Below, in pieces: positions 14,275 through 21,833 of a stretch of 30,915 nt of DNA (the stretch's first letter is position 1; each line of letters opens with the position of its first letter). Made by a program: the position numbers and the translations under genes. The DNA comes from Clostridiales bacterium UBA1770 (GTDB lineage: Bacteria > Bacillota > Clostridia > Oscillospirales > CAG-272): the NCBI GenBank assembly GCA_002315325.1, contig DCGU01000052.1, forward strand, positions 1 through 30,915, in the 5' to 3' direction. The notes beneath the pieces are model-generated. The model saw only the letters and a program-made list of their open reading frames with translations. It had not been told where the DNA came from and made no database searches.

Positions 14275-15093
14275 CCTATCATTCCCGCCATAGTCTTTGA
14301 TCACTTTACAATCATATCCCCGTGCGCGTGCGATATCGGGGACAGTTTGCCCCTGGTTATAGCCGATTTCAAACAGCAGGGGTGCACCGTGCGTCACGAT
14401 TTGCGCGGCAAAGCCGATCAAACGCCTGTAAAAATCCAGCCCGTCGGCGCCGCCGTCAAGCGCCGTGTGCGGTTCGTTCTGCACCTCTGGTGACAGCGAA
14501 GGGACGACGTTACTTTCAATATACGGCGGGTTACAGGTGATGCCGTCCCAGGGGGCTCCCGCCTTTTTCAACGCCTCTAAATCCAGCGCGTCTGCCTGCA
14601 TGATTGTCACGCGGTCGGATAGGCTCAACGCTTCGGCATTGCGGCGTGCCACGTCGAGTGCGGCGGGATACAAATCAATCAGCGTCACAGTCAGGTCCGG
14701 GCGTTCCCGCAAAACGGAAAGGCCCACGCAGCCGGTGCCGGTGCACAGGTCGGCAAAATGCCCGTTCTTCGGCAGGCGCTGTACGGCAATCTCGACCAGC
14801 GTCTCGGTATCCGGGCGGGGAATGAGCGTGTCGTGCGTCACGATAAACTCGTCCCGCCAAAAGCCGCGTTTGCCGACGATATAGGCCAGCGGTTCGTGCG
14901 CCTGCCGCCGTGCAACGGCGTCGTCCAGGGCAGCGCTTTCATAGAGGCGGGCGCGGTCAAGCGTTAACAATGCCGATGAGGCACCGGCAAAGGTTTCCAG
15001 CAAAAGGCGCGCCTCGGCTGCGGCGTCATCCGCGTCGGTTACGGCCCCGCAGGCAAGTAGCCGGGCGCCAAGCGTATTGAAAGACCACTGCAT
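14251..15093 (-). CDS. prmC: Release factor glutamine N5-methyltransferase
   Basis: Predicted 280-residue enzyme that methylates the glutamine of the GGQ motif in peptide-chain release factors. The N-terminal domain contains the PLAYIVGKRGFWRDEFIV segment and FIVTHDTLIPRPDTETLVE, typical of PrmC/HemK. SAM-binding motif I is FADLCTGTGCVGLSVL, and the catalytic NPPY motif is TCNPPYIES. AAAGGAGG lies seven bases before the ATG at 15093. In many Bacillota prmC follows prfA; here no prfA is adjacent and the gene stands alone, flanked on both sides by repeats. Confidence 0.93.
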   Translation of the reverse strand: MQWSFNTLGARLLACGAVTDADDAAAEARLLLETFAGASSALLTLDRARLYESAALDDAVARRQAHEPLAYIVGKRGFWRDEFIVTHDTLIPRPDTETLVEIAVQRLPKNGHFADLCTGTGCVGLSVLRERPDLTVTLIDLYPAALDVARRNAEALSLSDRVTIMQADALDLEALKKAGAPWDGITCNPPYIESNVVPSLSPEVQNEPHTALDGGADGLDFYRRLIGFAAQIVTHGAPLLFEIGYNQGQTVPDIARARGYDCKVIKDYGGNDRVAEIVTK

Positions 15094-15114
15094 GGCCGGT
15101 ACCTCCTTTTAAAT

Positions 15115-15274
15115 CAATTGGAAAACTGTGTTTTCCAATTGGAACCCGCGTTGCGGGGTTACGCGCGCTTATCGCCGCTCTCAAAAATCAAAGATTTTTG
15201 AAGATCCCCTCGGCTCGCGGACTCGCTTTGCTCGTCACAAAGGTGTTTTTTCGGCGGCAAAGCTGCCGAAAAAA
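15115..15274. repeat. String of perfect hairpins with 3-base loops upstream of prmC
   Basis: Four inverted repeats follow each other: CAATTGGAAAAC/TGT/GTTTTCCAATTG (15115-15141, 12-bp stem), AACCCGC/GTT/GCGGGGTT (about 15153-15170, one bulge), TCAAAAATC/AAA/GATTTTTGA (15181-15201) and TTTTTTCGGCGGC/AAA/GCTGCCGAAAAAA (15246-15274, one G-U in RNA). No gene is seen in 15094-15435. The last element has the form of a bidirectional terminator, although no gene ends there on either strand. Confidence 0.75.
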
Positions 15275-15368
15275 CGAATTTATCGATAAACTTCTGAATT
15301 TAATAATTGACTGTATATGGGAAAAAGCTTTTTTCACGAAAATACGGGAATATTTCACAATTTATTCA

Positions 15369-15396
15369 TTGACATCGTTCCATCTTGTGATATACT
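15369..15396 (+). promoter_or_regulatory. Promoter of the small membrane protein gene
   Basis: TTGACA (15369-15374) and TATACT (15391-15396) are separated by 16 bases, about 40 bases before the ATG at 15436. Confidence 0.7.
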
Positions 15397-15435
15397 AATA
15401 ATAGAAAATAACACGATGAAAGGCGGTATTTGAAT

Positions 15436-15651
15436 ATGAACGAAAATAAATCATCCCTGGGCAGAACGCTGGCGATTATCGCTGCGATTTTTGCCGGTAT
15501 CATCGCCGTTGTCGCCGTGGCAGTTCGCCTGTACAGCAAGTACTGTCTGCTCAACGAGCCGGTGGAAGAAGACGATGAAATCGAACCGGACGACGAACTT
15601 GACGACGAGGAAATCGACGCCGTCGCCGACGAAGAAGAAATTGAGAAATAA
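15436..15651 (+). CDS. Small single-pass membrane protein with acidic tail
   Basis: Predicted 71-residue protein. One hydrophobic helix (about residues 9-30, LGRTLAIIAAIFAGIIAVVA) follows a short basic start, and the C-terminal 30 residues are almost entirely Asp and Glu (VEEDDEIEPDDELDDEEIDA). I do not recognise a family. The ATG at 15436 lies nine bases after GGCGG; a TTG six bases earlier is too close to it. The gene has its own promoter and terminator, which supports it being real despite its size. The acidic tail should be cytoplasmic by the positive-inside rule only if the basic start and RLYSKY segment do not dominate; topology is uncertain. Confidence 0.75.
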   Translation: MNENKSSLGRTLAIIAAIFAGIIAVVAVAVRLYSKYCLLNEPVEEDDEIEPDDELDDEEIDAVADEEEIEK

Positions 15652-15690
15652 GCGAAAACGCGCAAGCGTTTGCGTTATGAAAAAGCAATC

Positions 15691-15719
15691 AAAGGCGGGA
15701 GCAATCCCGCCTTTTTGCT
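15691..15719 (+). terminator. Rho-independent terminator of the small membrane protein gene
   Basis: AAAGGCGGGA (15691-15700) and TCCCGCCTTT (15705-15714) form a 10-bp stem with a GCAA loop, followed by a T tract. Confidence 0.9.
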
Positions 15720-15783
15720 TTTGCAGGGGGATGGGAAGGCGTTTTTTCAAAACCGCTCTGTTCATTATTGAATAAAGCGTGCT

Positions 15784-16079
15784 TTCAACCGCTGAGAAAA
15801 AGCTCACGCCAAGCCCGCCTCGTGTAGAAGGCCCTCTGGCACAAATGAAGCACTCGCTACGCTCGCATGAAGCAGCGGCAAAGCCGCCATGAAGCACTCG
15901 CTCGTTTACTCGCTCGCATGAAGCGAAGTCGCCTTGCTTCTCTCGTTCTCCAATTTACATTTCTTCATTTGCGTAGCATCTTCATTCCTTCATTAGCCCG
16001 TAGGGCGACTTCATTTGGCGCACGGCGTGCACCACAGGGGGACCGCGTTAGCGGTGGAAGGATTGTCGTCTCCCCGTTT
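15784..16079 (+). repeat. Repeat field with long ATGAAG-type repeat, copy C (15845-16070)
   Basis: Copy C aligns with copies A and B along its whole length. Its internal hairpin is GCGGC/AAA/GCCGC (15875-15887), where A and B have GCAGC/GAT/GCTGC. Its distal hairpin is ACCGC/GTTA/GCGGT (16042-16055), where A has ACCAAC/GAA/GTTGGT. The GGCGCAC hairpin is damaged here (GTGCACC). It ends just before the DUF559-2 stop codon. Confidence 0.85.
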
Positions 16080-16457
16080 TTATGATTTCGCTTCACTTGC
16101 ATTGATTCGCTCATTCACAATCATCTGAATGAACAAACAAACGCCTTGAAAATTATTGTTAACTTGGTTATTTGCAATGCGGACAACCACAACACCGAAT
16201 TGCTCCAAATATGCGGTTCGTTCGGTATCTTTTTCAATACCGATTTCGATGTAATGCTGAGAACCGTCGATTTCCAAAACGACTTTTGCCTTTGGACTGT
16301 AAAAGTCAGCGATGTATTTACCCATGACTTTTTGGCGGGTAAATTTTACCGGATAGTCACGAAGGAAATCATACCACAGATGACGTTCTTCTTTGGTCAT
16401 ATTATGACGCAATTGCATTGCTAAGTGCGTAATCGCCGGGTTATGTTTTCTATCCAT
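16080..16457 (-). CDS. DUF559 endonuclease-like protein, paralogue 2
   Basis: Predicted 125-residue DUF559 protein, colinear with paralogue 1 at 13355-13735. Shared blocks are HLWYDFLRDYPVKFTRQK, YIADFYSPKAKVVLEIDGSQ plus HY, and NNFQGVCLFIQMIVNE. The acidic pattern D...E-x-D is kept. GAGGT lies six bases before the ATG. Both sides are hairpin repeats: copy C of the long repeat touches its 3' end, and the ACCACC/TAC/GGTGGT module lies 50 bases before its start. Divergence between the two paralogues is large enough that they are not a recent duplication. Confidence 0.85.
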   Translation of the reverse strand: MDRKHNPAITHLAMQLRHNMTKEERHLWYDFLRDYPVKFTRQKVMGKYIADFYSPKAKVVLEIDGSQHYIEIGIEKDTERTAYLEQFGVVVVRIANNQVNNNFQGVCLFIQMIVNERINASEAKS

Positions 16458-16484
16458 ATCGTAACCTCAACGTATTTGTGATAG

Positions 16485-16668
16485 ACCTGCAGGAAGACAA
16501 TCCTTCCACCACCTACGGTGGTCCCCCTGCGTCCCCCGAAGGGATATACCTCTTACACGAGGCAGGCTTTTTAGGTTCAACCCTTTGGCAAAGAAATCCT
16601 CCCGGTCTGCTTTCAGCATCCTGCATACTTTGCCTGCGGCAAAGTCTCCGGTCTTGCTATCGCAATCC
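16485..16668. repeat. Repeat modules between DUF559-2 and dgt
   Basis: No gene is seen. Hairpins are ACCACC/TAC/GGTGGT (16508-16522), ACTTTGCC/TGC/GGCAAAGT (16627-16645) and TTGC/TATC/GCAA (16654-16665). The CTTTTTAGGTTCA end module is at about 16566-16579. Confidence 0.75.
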
Positions 16669-16670
16669 CG

Positions 16671-16704
16671 GTCCCCGCAGACACGGTCAGTGTCTGTCGG
16701 GGAC
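16671..16704 (-). terminator. Long hairpin including the dgt stop codon
   Basis: GTCCCCGCAGACAC (16671-16684) pairs with GTGTCTGTCGGGGAC (16690-16704) with one bulged base. The loop contains the dgt stop codon. There is no T tract, so intrinsic termination is uncertain; the hairpin may protect the 3' end. Confidence 0.55.
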
Positions 16705-17907
16705 TTCCGTCTCAAAATACCCAACGTATTGGATATCCGGCTCGCGGCCCGGGAACAGATGGCGGTACAAATCAACGAAATAGTCGTCCGTCATGCTGGC
16801 GATGTAGTCGACGACAATCTGGTTGGGTTCGTCGATTTCGTAGGGTGCGGTGCCCTGCGGATGCGACCAGTTGACGTAATCGATATGCCCCGTGAAGATG
16901 GGCGAATCCTTTTTGCCGGCGACCAGGTCTGCCAGCAGCGTTTCGTAAATATCCGACATCAAGGGCAGGATGATATCCTTCAGATTACTGGTCCTGTCGC
17001 GGTATTCGTATATCATAGCGTAGTTTTCGTTTTTGGCACGGCGCAGGGCATCAAAATGCTCGGCGTCCATTTTAATATACGGCTTGCCGTAGCTGTTTTC
17101 AATGATATTGACCATCAAATTATTGATGATTTCGGAGTTATTGGACCCGATGGTGCCGTGATAGAAGGTGTCCATGGACACCATGCCGGCACGTTCGGCG
17201 TCCTGGCGGTCCTTGCCGATGTAGGCCAGCAGGTCGGCATAGCGCACGACGCAGCCCTCCAGCGTGGAGGGGGCGACGCCGGCCATATGGTGTTTATCCA
17301 TCGTGGCGGCCTCGATGCGGGCGTCAAAATCGGCAAAGCCGGTCAGGGGCAGGGGGTGCATTTCCTCCCGTTCCGTTTCGCCGTCGTGCCCGGCAATACC
17401 GGACAGCGTCTGCAGGCTCAAGTTATAGGGGTAAATCTTATCCAATACGCGTACGGACTGAATATTGTGGCTGAAATGACGGCCCGTGTGGGCGTTATAC
17501 AGCGTGTCCAGCGCCTTTTCGCCGCCGTGACCGAAGGGCGTATGCCCGATGTCGTGGCCCAATGCCATAGCCTCGATGAGGTCGGTGTTCAGGTTGAGCG
17601 CAGCACCGATGGTACGTGCAATACGCGACACGAGCTGTACGTGCAGGCCGCGGTGCGTGATGTCGTCGCTTTTATAAAAGGAGAACACCTGCGTTTTGTC
17701 GGCGTAACGGTTATAGAAAGGGCAGTGCATAATTTTATCAATGTCGCGCACAAAAGCGGGGCGCCAAATCGTCCCTTTGTCCTCCGGCACGTCAAAACGG
17801 CGCAGTGCGGCGGCATCCGGGGTGGCAAGTTTTAAAAACGAGCCGTCTGCCTTTTCCTGTTCCATCCGTGCGGCAAGCGCATCGGAAACGGTGTTGTGTA
17901 ATCGCAT
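16687..17907 (-). CDS. dgt: dGTP triphosphohydrolase (HD superfamily)
   Basis: Predicted 406-residue HD-domain enzyme that hydrolyses dGTP (and perhaps other dNTPs) to the nucleoside and triphosphate. Metal-binding residues are visible as H85 in DDITHRGLHV, H118-D119 in LGHDIGHTPFGHGGE, and an aspartate in the later YADLLAYIGKDRQDAE segment. The length and the HSPFGHGGE-like block fit the family. The ATG at 17907 follows GAGGAG by ten bases. An alternative GTG at 17928 overlaps the rlmA stop codon but has no site. It is the downstream partner of rlmA with only 17 bases between, so they are probably one operon. Confidence 0.9.
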   Translation of the reverse strand: MRLHNTVSDALAARMEQEKADGSFLKLATPDAAALRRFDVPEDKGTIWRPAFVRDIDKIMHCPFYNRYADKTQVFSFYKSDDITHRGLHVQLVSRIARTIGAALNLNTDLIEAMALGHDIGHTPFGHGGEKALDTLYNAHTGRHFSHNIQSVRVLDKIYPYNLSLQTLSGIAGHDGETEREEMHPLPLTGFADFDARIEAATMDKHHMAGVAPSTLEGCVVRYADLLAYIGKDRQDAERAGMVSMDTFYHGTIGSNNSEIINNLMVNIIENSYGKPYIKMDAEHFDALRRAKNENYAMIYEYRDRTSNLKDIILPLMSDIYETLLADLVAGKKDSPIFTGHIDYVNWSHPQGTAPYEIDEPNQIVVDYIASMTDDYFVDLYRHLFPGREPDIQYVGYFETEVPDRH

Positions 17908-17924
17908 GGGTTGGCGGTCTCCTC

Positions 17925-18770
17925 TCACGATACTTTTTTATAGACAACAACGATGAACGAAAACGTCACGTTGAGCGTTTCCAAATCTTTTGTTTTGGCT
18001 TGGTCGGCAATGCCGGTTTTGTAATAATACGGCGTCATCATAAACAGGTTCATGATATCGTCATGCGTGGGCAGCGTGACCGTGTAGGTCAGCGGTATCG
18101 TATCGACAACCGCTAAACCCTGTGCCGACAAATCCGGCACGGCGTTCTCCCGCGGCACGTCGTATACGATGGCCTTGAGTTCCCACAGGTGGCGCTCACC
18201 GGGAATGACGCGGATCAGCACGCCGTCCTGTCCCAGCACGCGGGCAAACTCCTCGGCAAAAAAGGGCGAAAAGATATTGAGCAAAACGGCGGCGGCACCG
18301 TCTTCCAGCGGCATGGCGTTGGTGCCGGCGGCCACAGCCCGCAGCTGCGGCAAACGGCGCTCGGCAGCGCGCAGCGCTTCCTTGGAAATGTCGATGCCGA
18401 TGGCGTCAACGGCGCGGCCGTTCTCACGCAGCAGGCGGGTGACGTCTGCGGTGTATTTGCCCTCCCCGCAGCCGGCGTCAACCAGCGTGACGGCCCCCTG
18501 CGGCGCATATTTGACGGCCTGTGCCGCCACGGTATCGGCCAGGGGATTGTAGAACCCGCGGTCCAAAAAGGCCGTGCGGGCATTGACCATCAATTTGTCG
18601 TCCCCGTGCCGGCCGTGTCCTTCGGGCGGCAGGAGATTGACGTAGCCGCTTTTGGCCACGTCGTAGCAATGGCCGCTTTGGCACTTGAAACTCTTGCCGT
18701 CGGGCGTGAGCGACAGTGCCGCGTGACAGACGGGGCACAACAAAGCGGCCGTTTTATTTTCGTTTGCCAT
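17925..18770 (-). CDS. rlmA: 23S rRNA guanine-N1 methyltransferase RlmA-like
   Basis: Predicted 281-residue SAM-dependent methyltransferase. The N-terminal zinc-binding module is C12-P-V-C15 ... C30-Q-S-G-H34, followed by SGYVNLLPP, the diagnostic opening of RlmA(I)/RlmA(II). SAM motif I is LVDAGCGEGKYTADV, followed by AIGIDISKEALR. RlmA enzymes methylate G745 or G748 in 23S rRNA at the exit tunnel; the latter type affects sensitivity to tylosin-like macrolides, but the two types cannot be told apart here. The ATG at 18770 is nine bases from GGAGG; a GTG six bases earlier is too close. Upstream lies the broken C45 hydrolase gene on the same strand. Confidence 0.88.
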   Translation of the reverse strand: MANENKTAALLCPVCHAALSLTPDGKSFKCQSGHCYDVAKSGYVNLLPPEGHGRHGDDKLMVNARTAFLDRGFYNPLADTVAAQAVKYAPQGAVTLVDAGCGEGKYTADVTRLLRENGRAVDAIGIDISKEALRAAERRLPQLRAVAAGTNAMPLEDGAAAVLLNIFSPFFAEEFARVLGQDGVLIRVIPGERHLWELKAIVYDVPRENAVPDLSAQGLAVVDTIPLTYTVTLPTHDDIMNLFMMTPYYYKTGIADQAKTKDLETLNVTFSFIVVVYKKVS

Positions 18771-18816
18771 GGGCACGGTCCTCCTTACAGTTTAATATCA
18801 TAAAACGGATACGCCG

Positions 18817-20013
18817 TCACTCGGTGACGCCGAAACCGTAGGCGTTTTCATAGGTAGGCAGGGGGCGGAGCACCATTGTGCATTCGTCCAAATCAAACAG
18901 GGTGGTACATTGCGTAAACGAGCCGTACGTGCCGTTACCGCCGTCCTGCCGCGTATCGGCCAGTACGGACAGTATTTTTTCTTCCGTCAGAACGGCACGG
19001 CCGTTTGCGGCACGGGTGCATTCGTCAAGTGCCCGGGCAACGATATTGAACCGTTCATAACCGTAGCCGAACCCGTAACGGTAGGCGGTTTTTGTATCCG
19101 CCGCGCCGGGATAGGCTTCCTTGGCTTCGCCCTCTTCAAAAAAGTCGGCAGCGTCGTCGGAACCCACGTAAAAATTGGTAGCAATTTCGGTATCAACCGC
19201 CGCAAACGTGTTATTGCGCCATTCGAATACGGCGCTGGTGCCGGCGGCATCAGCAACGAGCAAATGGTAGTCGTTCCCCGCGGTATTGACCAGGTTGACA
19301 GAGGCGGCCAGTGTTTCCGCCTCTTCCACCGTCGCGCAGTTGTCTAACAACATGCGCACGAGCTGCGTGACGACGACGCGTTACTTACCACGCTCGTTTT
19401 GGTTGACGGGCGATTCGCCGTCCTTCAACGGTATATACTCGACACTGACGCAAAATCCTTTTTCATTGATGCCGTCCACGCACATATAGGGCAGCATGCA
19501 GAGCAGGGAATTATCGCTCCTGCCGTCGTCAAGGACGCCGTGCGTCATATCTTTACCGGCCTCCGCCAACAGAAAGGCGTCCGCCGTGCCGACCGAGGCG
19601 TATTTGCCGTCCGGCTGACAGTGTACGGCGACCAACACGGCATCGCGTTCGCCGTTTTCATCATAATGCGGGAAATCGTAATTGCGCGCCACGGCGGTTG
19701 TGCCGTATTGTGTCTGTGCGGCAAAGGCCGTACAGCCGCGCGCGCGCACGAGTTTCAGCAGCCACAAAATCAGCCGCGGGGCATCGTCTTCAAAATCGCC
19801 TGCAAAGGTGATTTCGTACAGGTATCCGTCGGTGTCCACACGTTCCAGGGACTGCAGGGCGTCGCGGTTTTCCCCGCGAACGGCCAGGGAGGAATAGGGG
19901 TTGGAGCACCGCCGCTTGGGAATGCGCGCTTCAATAAACACGGCGAGAAGGGCCGTGATTACGACGAAGAGTATGAATAAGAAGCGGCGAGTGCGGCGTT
20001 TGACGTGTGCCAT
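18817..20013 (-). pseudogene. C45-type linear amide hydrolase gene split by one in-frame stop
   Basis: Two open segments, 19381-20013 and the part beginning before 19359, are in the same reading frame and separated only by a TAA at 19381-19383. Joined, they give about 398 residues: a membrane anchor (residues about 10-28), then the Ntn-hydrolase core with nucleophile C94 in ARGCTAFAAQ, NYDF at 111-114, and ENAYGFGVTE at the end. This matches peptidase C45 / linear amide C-N hydrolases related to penicillin acyltransferase. Reading through the stop continues RVVVTQLVRMLLDNCAT, as expected for the family. The TAA could come from CAA, GAA or AAA by one change. It may be a true nonsense mutation, a sequencing error, or readthrough. 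GGGGGT precedes the ATG at 20013. Confidence 0.82.
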
Positions 20014-20033
20014 GGGAAATACCCCCGAAATGA

Positions 20034-20145
20034 GTTAACAGTTAAGAGTGAAGAGTTAAGAGCGAATAGCGAATAGCAAATAGCGAATAGCAAATAGCAA
20101 ATAGCGAGGAGCGGGGAGCGAAGAACGAAAAGTGAAGAGTGAATA
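20034..20145. repeat. Heptamer tandem satellite, 16 units
   Basis: From 20034 to 20145 the sequence divides into sixteen 7-base units without gaps: GTTAACA, GTTAAGA, GTGAAGA, GTTAAGA, then GCGAATA and GCAAATA alternating irregularly, then GCGAGGA, GCGGGGA, GCGAAGA, ACGAAAA, GTGAAGA and GTGAATA. The consensus is G-Y-R-A-A-K-A-like. It lies between the MATE gene stop and the start of the C45 gene, both on the minus strand, and is almost purely purine on the plus strand. Confidence 0.9.
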
Positions 20146-20176
20146 GGTAAGGGAAAACGACGCAGCGCGTACCTTC

Positions 20177-21574
20177 TTATGCGCGCGTCGGGACAGAAAT
20201 CCTTTTCTGCTTTTTGTCGTATATCCGCAGGGAAATCAGAAAGAAGATAATGCCGTATACGGTCGTCAGCGGCGTGGCCAATCCGACGAAAAACAGCGGA
20301 GAAAGATGTGCCGTTTCCAGGCGGGAGAGCAAAATGCAGGCGGGGATGCGGAACAAAAAAGCCGACGAAATCCCCTGAATCATCACCGGCAGCGATTTGC
20401 CGCAGCCGTTGAAGAAACCGATGCAGGAAAACAATACGCAGGTCAAAATACAGTCGGGTGCAAAGCCGCGCAGGTAATCGAAGGCACCGGCAATCACGGC
20501 AGATGTATCCAATGCCGTCGTGTTACTTGATAGGAACAAACGGCAAATCACGTCACCGCGCAAAAAGGCGAACAGGCAAACGAAGACGCCGATGGCCATA
20601 CCGCACAGAATAGAAAGGCGCATACCGCGGCGGGCACGCGCGGGTTGATTCGCACCCGTGTTCTGCGCTACGAAAGCCGAAACGCTTTGCGACAACGCCG
20701 AGGGAATCAGCATCACGAAGGAGACGACCTTTTGCGCAATGGCATAGGACGCGGCGGCATAGCCGGCCGTACCGATGCCGTTGGCCACACCGCACACCAC
20801 CATAAAGGAGATTTGCACGGTGAAATCCTGCAGGGCAATCGGTCCGCCGACAGCCAGTATTTTGTTGAGTTCCACTTTGAAAATCTTAATTTTGCGGGCA
20901 TTAAAAACGATGGGCAGCTTGCGGTGCTTTAACACAAGCAGTGAAATGATGACCGAAACACCCTGCGCCGCAATGGTGGCAACGGCCGCACCGGCGGCAC
21001 CCATATCGCAGGGACCCACCAAAATGATATCGCCGACCACGTTGACAACGCAGGCGATGGCGACGAAGAGCAGGGGCAGATTGGCGTTGCCCGTCCCGCG
21101 CAAAATACCGCTGATGACGTTGTACGCCGTGATGATTAAAACACCGGCCCCGCAAATGCGGACGTACCGCACGCACTCGGCAATGGCTTCCTCGCCCTCA
21201 ATCTGCAAGAGCAGCGTGAAGGGACGGGCGAACACTTCCAAAATAACAGTCAGCACGACGCCGAACACGGCAAAGAGCACGATGGAGGTACCGGTCGCAT
21301 CACCGGCGGCCTCGGCATTGTTTTCGCCGATGTGCTGCCCGATGATGACGGTCGCACCCGTGGTCAGCGCCGCAATCACGACGGTGGCAAAGTGCATAAC
21401 GTTGGTGCCGGTGCCGACGGCACCGACGCTCTGCGGGTGGAAGCGGCCGATGACCAAAAGGTCCACGGCACCGTAGGCCGCCTGCAAAATCAGGGCGTCC
21501 AACACGGGCAGAATGAATTTTAACAGCGAGGGGAGAATCTTCCCCTGTGTGAAATCGATGTGATTGTTTTTCAT
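20177..21574 (-). CDS. MATE family efflux transporter
   Basis: Predicted 465-residue multidrug and toxic compound exporter with about twelve membrane helices in two related halves. The opening FTQGKILPSLLKFILPVLDALILQ and the VDLLVIGRF segment are typical of the NorM/DinF-like group in Clostridia. Energy source (Na+ or H+) and substrate cannot be read. The ATG at 21574 follows AAGG by six bases; the frame to 21616 has no better site. It is followed on the same strand by the heptamer satellite and the broken amide hydrolase gene. Confidence 0.92.
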   Translation of the reverse strand: MKNNHIDFTQGKILPSLLKFILPVLDALILQAAYGAVDLLVIGRFHPQSVGAVGTGTNVMHFATVVIAALTTGATVIIGQHIGENNAEAAGDATGTSIVLFAVFGVVLTVILEVFARPFTLLLQIEGEEAIAECVRYVRICGAGVLIITAYNVISGILRGTGNANLPLLFVAIACVVNVVGDIILVGPCDMGAAGAAVATIAAQGVSVIISLLVLKHRKLPIVFNARKIKIFKVELNKILAVGGPIALQDFTVQISFMVVCGVANGIGTAGYAAASYAIAQKVVSFVMLIPSALSQSVSAFVAQNTGANQPARARRGMRLSILCGMAIGVFVCLFAFLRGDVICRLFLSSNTTALDTSAVIAGAFDYLRGFAPDCILTCVLFSCIGFFNGCGKSLPVMIQGISSAFLFRIPACILLSRLETAHLSPLFFVGLATPLTTVYGIIFFLISLRIYDKKQKRISVPTRA

Positions 21575-21652
21575 TTGATACCTTAACGTGAGAATAAAAA
21601 GGTGAAAAGGGACCATATGCGAATGAACAGGGAAAAAAAGAGGTAGAATCGT

Positions 21653-21701
21653 CGATCTTCCCCCCGTGAGCTGTACCTACGTACTGCGAGGGGGGAAATC
21701 G
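21653..21701 (-). terminator. GC-rich hairpin between leuS and the MATE gene
   Basis: CGAT-TTCCCCCC (21653-21665, one bulged C) pairs with GGGGGGAA-ATCG (21690-21701). The loop holds GTACCTACGTAC. It lies 130 bases after the leuS stop codon and 80 bases before the MATE start. A T tract follows only about 15 bases later on the minus strand, so it could be a leuS terminator or a leader structure of the MATE gene. Confidence 0.45.
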
Positions 21702-21833
21702 GCGATAGGAAAAGCCGTTCTTTTCACGTTATTTATCCAAACGAAAAAAAGAATTGAGACCTGTTGCATGTGATATGTGAACAAAACCAAAACAAATTCT
21801 ACTTGCTTTTCCGATCTAACCTTTTTTTGCCGT

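Noticed and set aside
16585..17835. Open frame of 416 codons opposite dgt
   Set aside because: Shadow of the HD-domain enzyme; starts inside repeat sequence without a binding site.
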